From: an uncultured Clostridium sp.
GTDB taxonomy: Bacteria > Bacillota > Clostridia > TANB77 > CAG-508
Reading direction: 5' to 3'
Length of the DNA: 5,010 nucleotides
Assembly (NCBI GenBank): GCA_947643945.1
Contig: CANRXN010000097.1
Location: 1 to 5,010, forward strand
This document shows, one piece after another, positions 1 to 5,010 of this stretch (positions are counted from its first letter, which is position 1; each line of letters starts with the position of its first letter). A model generated the notes under the pieces. That model was given only the letters and a program-made list of their open reading frames with translations. It was not told the DNA's origin and did no database searches. The position numbers and the translations under genes are program-made.

Positions 1-540
1 TAAATACAAGGGAAATCAGCATCAGGACTAAAAGAGATAGAAGGGGATTTTTCGTGCTTTTTATAATAATTGATACATTTCCAATCATTTTCTTCATTTA
101 AGCCTAAAATTAAACGAACACGCTTGTTTTTAATACCGACAGGTTTCCATGATAGCTTTCATAGCATATAAAGAACTGATAACAGGGCCTTTGTCGTCAA
201 TGGCACCACGTCCATAAATTTTATTGTCAGCAATTTCTCCGCTAAAAGGAGGATGGCTCCAATTGTTACCTTCAGGAACAACATCTAAATGTCCAATAAT
301 TCCAATTAATTCTTCTCCTTCTCCAAATTCAATATAACCACAATAACCATCGATGTTTTTGGTGCGAAAGCCTAAAGTTTTTCCTAAGTTTAACATATAT
401 TCTAAGGCACGATTAATGGGTTCGCCAAAAGGATGCAGTGGATTACTAGAATCGGAGATAACACTTGGAATTTGTATTAGTTCTTGCACTTTGGTTATGA
501 TTTCATTTTTATGTTCTTCAATATATTTATTTATCATCAT
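1..540 (-). CDS. pepV: M20-family (PepV-like) dipeptidase, N-terminal part, cut by left edge and frameshifted once
   Basis: This is a cytoplasmic zinc-dependent dipeptidase of the M20 family, closest in motif pattern to PepV/Xaa-His dipeptidases, which split dipeptides taken up by the cell. Numbered from the ATG at 540, GHLDVVPEG at residues 83-91 carries the metal-binding His84 and Asp86. GRGAIDDKGP around 110-119 holds the bridging Asp115. After the frameshift, GLNEENDW carries the catalytic and metal-binding glutamates, followed by FSPDADFP. The start at 540 was chosen because GAAAGGA lies six bases upstream; an ATG at 537 is almost as good, while the ATG at 561 lacks a ribosome site. As read, the frame ends at a stop at 132-130 after METCRY. 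Reading on in the next frame gives GIKNKRVRLILGLNEEN, so one extra base near 136-138 best explains the break. Only about 178 of the usual roughly 460 residues are present. The family is certain; its exact dipeptide preference is not. Confidence 0.85.
132..150 (-). other. Frameshift site in the M20 dipeptidase
   Basis: On the minus strand the reading changes frame between MKAIMET and IKNKRVRLILG. Removing one base at the CGG that lies at 138-136 gives either METCGIKNKR or METCRIKNKR, both smooth for this family. The exact base cannot be fixed, because both frames are open for a few codons around it. It may be a sequencing error or a real mutation. Confidence 0.75.
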
Positions 541-546
541 AATCAG

Positions 547-553
547 TCCTTTC
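547..553 (-). promoter_or_regulatory. Ribosome binding site of the M20 dipeptidase
   Basis: GAAAGGA on the minus strand lies six bases before the ATG at 540 and nine before the ATG at 537. It decides against the upstream ATG at 561, which has no such site in front of it. Confidence 0.65.
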
Positions 554-571
554 TTTATCATTATTTGTTAT

Positions 572-580
572 AGTATACCA
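572..580 (-). promoter_or_regulatory. Probable extended -10 promoter of the M20 dipeptidase
   Basis: The minus strand reads TGGTATACT, a TGn-extended -10 element one base from the TATAAT consensus, about 30 bases before the start codon. There is no good -35 hexamer at 17-18 bases, which is acceptable for an extended -10 promoter. The call rests on the motif and position alone. Confidence 0.5.
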
Positions 581-640
581 TATTATGCAAGACAAACTCT
601 ATTCATTCTTAAAATATCTTTTTAAAATTCAAAAATAACC

Positions 641-670
641 TTGACAACTTAAACTAAGAACAGATACAAT
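641..670 (+). promoter_or_regulatory. Sigma-A type promoter of the transketolase operon
   Basis: A perfect -35 TTGACA (641-646) and a -10 TACAAT (665-670) are separated by 18 bases. Transcription would start near 677, leaving a leader of about 30 bases, too short for a riboswitch. The promoter diverges from that of the peptidase, and I see no clear operator palindrome between the two. Confidence 0.75.
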
Positions 671-690
671 AAAATCAGAAAATAGAAAAA

Positions 691-698
691 GAAAGGTG
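691..698 (+). promoter_or_regulatory. Ribosome binding site that sets the TTG start of the transketolase N-terminal subunit
   Basis: GAAAGGTG ends ten bases before the TTG at 709. A second TTG at 699 is in another frame, and no in-frame ATG occurs before residue 50, which is inside conserved sequence. TTG at 709 is therefore the only reasonable start. Confidence 0.65.
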
Positions 699-708
699 TT
701 GAAACATA

Positions 709-1530
709 TTGGAACAATTAGGAATACAAGAACTACAACAAAAAGCAACTAAAATTAGGCAAAACATAATAGAAGAAGTATATAGAGCAAAATCAGGGCA
801 TCCAGGAGGATCACTATCCATAGCAGACATCCTAACCGTATTATACTTTAAAGAAATGAACATAGACCCTAAAAAACCTAGGCTAGAAAATAGAGATAGA
901 CTAGTATTATCAAAAGGACATTGTTCTCCAGCATTATATAGTTGTCTAGCAGAAAGAGGATATTTCGAAGTAGAAGACCTAAAAACATTTCGAAATATCA
1001 ACAGTTATTTACAAGGACATCCAGACAAAAACAAAGTACCAGGAGTAGACATGACAACTGGTTCTTTAGGACAAGGGTTATCTTGTGCCAACGGTATGGC
1101 AATAGCAGGAAAAATGAACCAACAAGATTACCGAGTTTATGCTATCTTAGGGGATGGAGAAATCGAAGAAGGGCAAATTTGGGAAGCAGCCATGGCAGCT
1201 AACAAATATAAACTAGACAATTTATGTGTAGTAGTAGATAATAACAACTTGCAAATTGATGGAACCATAGAAGAAGTTATGAGTTCTTATCCAATCGACG
1301 AAAAATTTAGAAGCTTTGGATTTGAAGTAATCAACATAGACGGTCATGACATAGAAGAAATCATAAAAGCATTTGAAGTAGCAAAAAACATAAAAGGAAA
1401 ACCAACCTGTATCATTGCCAAAACCATCAAAGGAAAAGGTGTAACATTCATGGAAAATCAAGCCGGATGGCATGGAAAAGCACCAAATGAAGAACAATAT
1501 AATCAAGCTTTAGCAGAAATAAGGATTTAA
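709..1530 (+). CDS. tkt: Transketolase, N-terminal (thiamine-diphosphate pyrophosphate-binding) subunit
   Basis: This is the first half of a split transketolase, the cytoplasmic enzyme that moves two-carbon ketol units between sugar phosphates in the non-oxidative pentose phosphate pathway. The 273 residues match the usual length of stand-alone N-terminal subunits. SGHPGGSLS (29-37) includes His31, and SKGHCSPALY (68-77) includes His71. QGHP gives His104. GDGEIEEGQ (148-156) followed by DNNN (177-180) is the diphosphate and magnesium binding motif of thiamine enzymes. GWHGKAPNEE near the end gives His255. Translation starts at TTG. The other half of the enzyme follows 58 bases downstream, so the two proteins should be co-expressed and assemble together. 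Related split enzymes such as apulose-4-phosphate transketolase look similar, but no apiose-pathway genes are visible, so pentose phosphate transketolase is the default. Leucine is often CTA and isoleucine often ATA, more so than in the partner gene. Confidence 0.95.
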   Translation: MEQLGIQELQQKATKIRQNIIEEVYRAKSGHPGGSLSIADILTVLYFKEMNIDPKKPRLENRDRLVLSKGHCSPALYSCLAERGYFEVEDLKTFRNINSYLQGHPDKNKVPGVDMTTGSLGQGLSCANGMAIAGKMNQQDYRVYAILGDGEIEEGQIWEAAMAANKYKLDNLCVVVDNNNLQIDGTIEEVMSSYPIDEKFRSFGFEVINIDGHDIEEIIKAFEVAKNIKGKPTCIIAKTIKGKGVTFMENQAGWHGKAPNEEQYNQALAEIRI

Positions 1531-1571
1531 GAAATGTCCCCAATAAAACCCGGAACCAATGGGGACATTTT
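1531..1571 (+). repeat. Intercistronic hairpin (inverted repeat), possibly REP-like
   Basis: AAATGTCCCCA (1532-1542) pairs perfectly with TGGGGACATTT (1560-1570), leaving a 17-base loop; a G-T pair can extend the stem outward. It fills most of the gap between the transketolase subunit genes. Only four T residues follow, and a strong ribosome site comes next, so it is a poor terminator. It could protect the upstream message from decay or weaken read-through. GTCCCC/GGGGAC palindromes also resemble short dispersed repeats known from many Bacillota genomes. Whether this one is repeated cannot be seen in this window. Confidence 0.7.
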
Positions 1572-1588
1572 AGGAAGGAAGGAAAAAG

Positions 1589-2515
1589 ATGGAAGATAAA
1601 AAAATAGCAACACGCCAAAGTTATGGAGAAACTTTGGTAAGCTTAGGAAAAGAAAATGAAAACATAGTGGTGTTAGATGCTGATTTAGCGGGGGCAACAA
1701 AAACCGATTTGTTTGCCAAGGAATATCCAGATAGATTTTTTGATATGGGTATTGCAGAGGCTAATATGTTAGGAACAGCAGCAGGTCTTGCTACTTGTGG
1801 AAAAATACCATATGCAAGTACGTTTGCTATGTTTGCGGCAGGAAGAGGATATGATCAAATTAGAAATAGTATTTGTTATCCTAATTTGAATGTTAAAATT
1901 TGTGCAACCCATGCAGGAATTACCGTAGGAGAAGATGGAGCAACCCACCAGATGCTAGAAGATATTTCTTTAATGAGAAGTTTGCCTAATATGACAGTTA
2001 TTTCGCCAGCCGATGATACACAAGCAAGATGGGTAATTGAAGAAATTAGTAAAAGAAAAGGACCTACTTATGTAAGATTAGCAAGACTTGCTACGCCAGT
2101 TATTTATGACGAAAATCAAAAATTTGAAATTGGAAAAGCTGTTTCAATAGGAGAAGGAACAGATGCAACTATTTTTGCAACAGGAGTAACCGTTTCAGAA
2201 GCGATAAAGGCACAAAAAGAGCTAAAACAAAAAGGAATTGACATTCGAGTAGTAGATATACATACCATAAAACCAATTGACGAAGAAATGATTCTAAAAT
2301 GTGCTAAAGAAACCAAAAGACTAATTTCAATCGAAGACCATAGTATAATTGGTGGCTTGGGCTCTGCTATTAGTGAAGTTTTAACCGAAAAATATCCAGT
2401 AAAATTAGAAAGAATGGGAATGAAGGATATTTTTGGAAAATCAGGAAAAGCAGAGGAATTATTAGAATATTTTGGACTAACTTCCCAAGCAATTGTTGAA
2501 AAGTTTGAAAAATAG
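1589..2515 (+). CDS. tkt: Transketolase, C-terminal (pyrimidine-binding and transketolase C) subunit
   Basis: This is the second half of the split transketolase. It supplies the pyrimidine-binding domain (about residues 6-170) and the C-terminal domain (about 185-305), which is involved in subunit contacts. The family hallmark MGIAEANM (53-60) contains Glu57, the residue that protonates the thiamine aminopyrimidine ring. THAGITVGEDGATHQ (107-121) is the conserved loop lining the active site. SIEDHSIIGGLGSA is typical of the C-terminal domain. The length of 308 residues is normal. The start ATG follows a strong GGAAGGAAGG site. The gene depends on the promoter at 641 unless an unseen internal one exists, and a very strong terminator begins directly after its stop codon. 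1-deoxyxylulose-5-phosphate synthase is related but is a single chain of about 620 residues, so it does not fit. Confidence 0.95.
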   Translation: MEDKKIATRQSYGETLVSLGKENENIVVLDADLAGATKTDLFAKEYPDRFFDMGIAEANMLGTAAGLATCGKIPYASTFAMFAAGRGYDQIRNSICYPNLNVKICATHAGITVGEDGATHQMLEDISLMRSLPNMTVISPADDTQARWVIEEISKRKGPTYVRLARLATPVIYDENQKFEIGKAVSIGEGTDATIFATGVTVSEAIKAQKELKQKGIDIRVVDIHTIKPIDEEMILKCAKETKRLISIEDHSIIGGLGSAISEVLTEKYPVKLERMGMKDIFGKSGKAEELLEYFGLTSQAIVEKFEK

Positions 2516-2579
2516 AAAAATGATAGAAAATGTTGGATTTTGTATTGTAACAAAATCCAACATTTTCTATCATTTTTTT
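2516..2579 (+). terminator. Strong intrinsic terminator of the transketolase operon
   Basis: The arms at 2516-2542 and 2551-2577 pair perfectly over 27 bases around an 8-base loop (TATTGTAA). The T-run at 2573-2579 overlaps the end of the stem and a matching A-run starts it. The stem begins at the first base after the transketolase stop codon. The A-run means the element could also terminate transcription from the right, but no leftward gene reads into it. It isolates the cell-division operon from the upstream genes. Confidence 0.93.
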
Positions 2580-2591
2580 ATGAAAAAAGTA

Positions 2592-2620
2592 TTGCAAAAA
2601 AAACACTTTATTGATATGAT
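2592..2620 (+). promoter_or_regulatory. Promoter of the ftsE-ftsX-hydrolase operon
   Basis: A -35 TTGCAA (2592-2597) and a -10 TATGAT (2615-2620) are spaced by 17 bases, and TGA before the -10 forms a TGn extension. It lies just beyond the terminator, so the operon probably has its own transcription. A second -10-like TAGAAT at 2625-2630 is possible but has no matching -35. The leader before ftsE would be about 45 bases. Confidence 0.7.
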
Positions 2621-2657
2621 TAGATAGAATAAGATTATAATGCCCAAAATATGAGGT

Positions 2658-2663
2658 AAGGAG
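2658..2663 (+). promoter_or_regulatory. Ribosome binding site of ftsE
   Basis: A consensus AAGGAG lies ten bases before the ATG at 2674, slightly further than usual. No other in-frame start is closer. Confidence 0.7.
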
Positions 2664-2673
2664 AACTTAAAAA

Positions 2674-3360
2674 ATGATAGAATTTAGAAACGTAAGCAAG
2701 ATATATGATACAGGAACAAAAGCCGTAAGAAATGCAAACTTTGTAATTGACAAAGGAGAATTTGCCTTTTTAGTAGGTTCCTCAGGAAGTGGAAAATCAA
2801 CCCTAATTAAACTAATCCTAAAAGAAGAAGAACCAACCTCAGGAAATCTAATCATAAACGGAAAAGACACAACCTATTTAAAACCAAGCAGAATTCCATT
2901 TTTAAGAAGAAGCATGGGGGTGGTATTCCAAGACTTTAGGCTATTACCAGACAAAACTGTATATGACAATGTAGCTTATGCTATGTACATAGTAAGAGCT
3001 ACACCAAGACACATAAGAAGACAAGTACCAATGGTATTATCACTAGTCGGCTTAAGTGGAAAAGCTAAAATGTATCCTCATGAACTATCAGGAGGGGAAC
3101 AACAAAGGGTAGCCTTAGCAAGAGCCTTAGTGAACAATCCATCTATGTTAATTGCAGACGAACCAACAGGAAACTTAGACCCAGACACCGCATGGGATAT
3201 CATGAATTTATTAAACGACATCAACATGAGAGGAACAACAGTAGTAGTAGCAACACACGCAAAAGATATCGTAGATAAAATGAAAAAAAGAGTTATCCAT
3301 ATTAGAAAAGGTCAAATAATAAAAGATGATAAAAAAGGTGGGTATGATTGTGAAATATAA
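2674..3360 (+). CDS. ftsE: Cell-division ATP-binding protein FtsE
   Basis: FtsE is the cytoplasmic ATPase of the FtsEX complex. It hydrolyses ATP and, through FtsX, transmits a conformational signal to cell-wall hydrolases outside the membrane; it is not thought to transport a substrate. All ABC motifs are intact: Walker A GSSGSGKST (35-43), Q-loop VVFQDFRLL with Gln86, signature LSGGEQQR (138-145), Walker B LIADEP (159-164) with Glu163, the D-loop after GNLDP, and switch His195 in VATH. VFQDFRLLPDKTVYDNVA is characteristic of FtsE rather than of LolD/MacB-type ATPases, and 228 residues is the usual FtsE length. The next gene overlaps its end by 11 bases and encodes FtsX, which confirms the assignment. 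The protein should work as a dimer bound to two FtsX subunits. Confidence 0.96.
   Translation: MIEFRNVSKIYDTGTKAVRNANFVIDKGEFAFLVGSSGSGKSTLIKLILKEEEPTSGNLIINGKDTTYLKPSRIPFLRRSMGVVFQDFRLLPDKTVYDNVAYAMYIVRATPRHIRRQVPMVLSLVGLSGKAKMYPHELSGGEQQRVALARALVNNPSMLIADEPTGNLDPDTAWDIMNLLNDINMRGTTVVVATHAKDIVDKMKKRVIHIRKGQIIKDDKKGGYDCEI
3334..3342 (+). promoter_or_regulatory. Ribosome binding site that sets the GTG start of ftsX
   Basis: AAAGGTGGG lies inside the end of ftsE. The ATG at 3344 is only one base downstream, too close for initiation, whereas the GTG at 3350 is seven to eight bases away, an ideal distance. The ATG at 3326 precedes the site. GTG at 3350 is therefore preferred. Confidence 0.65.
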
Positions 3361-4251
3361 CAGATTTGGATATTTAATAGGAGAAGGATTTGGAAACGTA
3401 TTCAAAAATAAAAAATCAACAGGTGCCTCTTTAATGATTATGTGTGCCACTATGATTATTTTTGGAATCTTCTTAATCTTAACAGAAAACATCAATCACT
3501 TTGTGGCAGAAATTGAGTCAGCACAAGGAATACAAGTCTTTATCAATAACGAAGCAGAACAAGCACAAATTGATGAAGTTGGTGAAAAAATAAGAGCTTT
3601 GGAAGGCGTAAGTACAACAGAATTTGTATCAAAAGATGATGCACTGACACAAATGAAAGAAAAATTTGGCGACAAAAAAGACTTATTAGCAGGTTACGAG
3701 GAAAACAACATTTTTCCGGCCTCTTATGTTGTAACACTAACAGACTTAAGCAAAAGCCAAGAAGTTCAAGAACAAATTTCAAAATTTGAAAATATCAAAA
3801 AAATAACCAGTAAAGACGAAACCGTTACTACTTTAATTAATCTAGCAAATGGCATTAAAATTGTAACAGGAGTTATTCTGATTTTATTAATAGTGATTTC
3901 TATTTTCATTATAGCCAATACCATAAAACTTACGGTACATGCTAGAAGAAAAGAAATATCTATTATGAAATATGTAGGAGCAACAAACCGGATTTATCCG
4001 TTGGCCTTTTATTGTAGAAGGTATGATAATAGGCGTATTTGCAAGTGTTATCTCCATTTGCTTGGTAGGACTAGCTTATAGTTTTATAGCAGAGCAAATG
4101 GTAAACTCTCAATTTATGCAAGTTATCAATATGAGTTTAGTAACCTTTAGCGAAATGTTCAATTCTATCATATTTGTATACATGTTACTAGGAATTGGTA
4201 TAGGAGCCATCCGGAAGTGTTATCTCAATGAGAAAATATTTAAAAGTGTAA
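3350..4251 (+). CDS. ftsX: Cell-division membrane protein FtsX, interrupted by two single-base frameshifts as read
   Basis: FtsX is the four-pass membrane partner of FtsE, which relays ATPase cycles to murein hydrolases outside the cell. With one base removed at each of two sites the gene encodes 299 residues, the normal size. TM1 is at about 27-47 (LMIMCATMIIFGIFLIL). The extracellular domain, about 50-165, binds the hydrolase partner and includes FPASY, typical of FtsX. TM2 is at about 170-192, TM3 about 226-246 and TM4 about 270-292. KEISIMKYVGATN, FIRWPFIVEGMIIG, and the tail GIGIGAIGSVIS then MRKYLKV are strong FtsX signatures, but each lies in a different frame. As read, the first frame stops at 4081 after losing TM3 and TM4, which would make the protein non-functional. 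GTG at 3350 gives MKYNRFGYLIGEGF, a typical N-terminus. The gene overlaps ftsE by 11 bases. Confidence 0.9.
3988..3992 (+). other. First frameshift site in ftsX (one extra base at CCGGA)
   Basis: GATN ends at 3988 and FIRWPFIVEG begins at 3993 in the next frame. Four bases, CGGA, lie between, one too many. Dropping one base gives GATNRFIRWPF or GATNGFIRWPF, both in line with the family. Downstream, the shifted frame yields TM3 and TM4 of FtsX. Confidence 0.85.
4211..4214 (+). other. Second frameshift site in ftsX (one extra base at CCGGA)
   Basis: GIGIGAI ends with ATC at 4209-4211. An extra C at 4212 displaces GGAAGT, which begins the GSVISMRKYLKV tail. Without it the frame ends at TAA 4249-4251, one base into the ribosome site of the next gene, as expected for a tightly packed operon. 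Confidence 0.85.
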
Positions 4252-4256
4252 AGGAG
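4251..4256 (+). promoter_or_regulatory. Ribosome binding site of the coiled-coil hydrolase gene
   Basis: AAGGAG overlaps the last base of the restored ftsX stop codon and lies five bases before the ATG at 4262. This close packing suggests translational coupling of the two genes. Confidence 0.7.
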
Positions 4257-4261
4257 AAAAC

Positions 4262-5010
4262 ATGCGTAAAATTTTATGTGTTGTTTTAGCTTTTCTAATC
4301 AGTAGTTTTAGTATCATTTCTTATGTGCAAGCAGAAGAAATGACAGATTTGCAAACCAAGCAAGAAGAATTACAAAACCAAATTAATGATGCAACAGGAG
4401 AACTACAAAATGTACAAGACGAATTGACTCAAAACCTTATGCAACTTCAAAAATTAGACGAAAGAATTGAAAAGACAAAAAATGAATTAGAAGAATTAAG
4501 TACCAAAATAGAAGAATTGCAAACCTCGATTACACAAATAGAAGAGAGGCTAAAAGTAGCAGAAAAAAGATATCAAAAACAAAAAAAAGTATTAGAAAAA
4601 AGATTAGTTGTGATGTATGAAACAGGCGATACAAAATATTTAGACGTAATCTTAAGCTCTCGAAGTGTAAGTGACTTCTTATCCAATTATTTCCTAATTA
4701 CAGAACTAGCAGACTATGATACGGCGTTGTTGGAGGAAATGGAGGAGCAAAAAAACGAAATAGAAACTGACAAAAGAAAGTTAGATAGCGAAAAAGAAAA
4801 ATATACATCCATTAAGCAAAATCAAACCAAAACAGCAAAGATACTAGAAAATACAAAAATAATTAGAGAAAACTACATTGAAAAACTAACTGACCAAGAA
4901 AAAGAGGTACAATCAAAAATAGACGAATACAATAGACAATTTGAAGAAGTCAACAAAGAAATCTTATCACTTGCATTAGAAGGGATTGATACCAAGTACA
5001 TAGGAGGAGA
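4262..5010 (+). CDS. Secreted coiled-coil peptidoglycan hydrolase or activator (EnvC/PcsB/CwlO-like N-terminal domain), cut by right edge
   Basis: This is the likely extracellular target of the FtsEX complex. The first 249 residues are visible. A signal peptide (MRK, then a hydrophobic stretch about 4-22) probably ends at VQA24/EE. Long Gln/Glu/Lys-rich coiled coils cover about residues 27-110 and 160-240. Between them lies the family's helical insert, KRLVVMYETGDTKYLDVIL followed by SSRSVSDFLSNYF, characteristic of EnvC, PcsB and CwlO/RipC-type proteins, where the coiled coil binds FtsX and holds the enzyme domain in check. The catalytic domain lies beyond the window. The ending YIGG resembles the linker before M23 metallopeptidase domains in clostridial relatives, but NlpC/P60 or CHAP domains are possible. 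The gene starts ten bases after the restored ftsX stop, in the same operon. The N-terminal assignment is firm; the enzyme class is inferred. Confidence 0.88.
   Translation, partial: MRKILCVVLAFLISSFSIISYVQAEEMTDLQTKQEELQNQINDATGELQNVQDELTQNLMQLQKLDERIEKTKNELEELSTKIEELQTSITQIEERLKVAEKRYQKQKKVLEKRLVVMYETGDTKYLDVILSSRSVSDFLSNYFLITELADYDTALLEEMEEQKNEIETDKRKLDSEKEKYTSIKQNQTKTAKILENTKIIRENYIEKLTDQEKEVQSKIDEYNRQFEEVNKEILSLALEGIDTKYIGG

Noticed and set aside
353..625. Rightward open frame opposite the dipeptidase gene
   Set aside because: It is antisense to conserved M20 coding sequence, lacks a ribosome site, crosses the promoter region, and has no recognisable domain.
541..708. Riboswitch or T-box leader before the transketolase operon
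   Set aside because: The predicted leader is only about 30 bases, and no conserved riboswitch core or terminator-antiterminator pair is visible.
1531..1571. Rho-independent terminator between the transketolase subunit genes
   Set aside because: The hairpin is followed by only four T residues and then a strong ribosome site; both subunits are needed together and no second promoter is evident.
2116..2606. Two leftward open frames over the end of the transketolase gene and its terminator
   Set aside because: They are antisense to a conserved domain and to the terminator hairpin, are Ser/Phe-rich as expected for complement of A-rich coding DNA, and lack start signals.
3211..3495. Leftward open frame spanning the ftsE/ftsX junction
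   Set aside because: It is low-complexity antisense translation of two conserved genes, with no ribosome binding site.
3988..4214. Programmed ribosomal frameshifting in ftsX
   Set aside because: There is no slippery heptamer, internal Shine-Dalgarno or strong downstream structure at either site, two separate events would be needed, and FtsX is not known to use recoding.
4023..4289. A separate small membrane protein gene
   Set aside because: Its sequence is TM3 and TM4 of FtsX read after the frameshift; the ATG at 4023 is an internal methionine and lacks a ribosome binding site.

Overview
The window is AT-rich and every recognisable gene is of Bacillota type. AGGAG-like ribosome binding sites, TTG and GTG starts, a two-subunit transketolase, a PepV-type M20 dipeptidase and an ftsE-ftsX-hydrolase cluster suggest an anaerobic clostridial bacterium, possibly an uncultured gut lineage. 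That placement is inference; no rRNA or other phylogenetic marker is present.

Layout: (1) 1-540, minus strand: the N-terminal part of an M20/PepV-like dipeptidase that runs off the left edge and changes frame once near 136-138. (2) 541-708: a divergent intergenic region with a strong promoter for the rightward operon (TTGACA-18-TACAAT) and a probable extended -10 for the peptidase. (3) 709-2515, plus strand: the two halves of a split transketolase, separated by 58 bases that hold an 11-bp hairpin. (4) 2516-2579: a very strong intrinsic terminator with a perfect 27-bp stem. (5) 2592-5010, plus strand: a new promoter (TTGCAA-17-TATGAT), then ftsE, ftsX (11-base overlap with ftsE) and a secreted coiled-coil peptidoglycan hydrolase or hydrolase activator cut by the right edge.

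How the genes work together: the transketolase subunits should assemble into one thiamine-diphosphate enzyme of the non-oxidative pentose phosphate pathway. FtsE (ATPase) and FtsX (membrane subunit) form a mechanotransmission complex of the cell-division machinery. It normally controls a coiled-coil murein hydrolase outside the cell, and the third gene of the operon encodes such a protein.

The main oddity is three apparent single-base insertions, one in the peptidase and two in ftsX. Removing one base at each site restores a continuous family-consistent protein, and each site is at a CGG triplet (two are CCGGA). I read these as probable systematic sequencing or assembly errors, although real pseudogenisation cannot be excluded from one sequence. 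I see no undescribed system, CRISPR array, tRNA, rRNA or mobile element with a transposase here.
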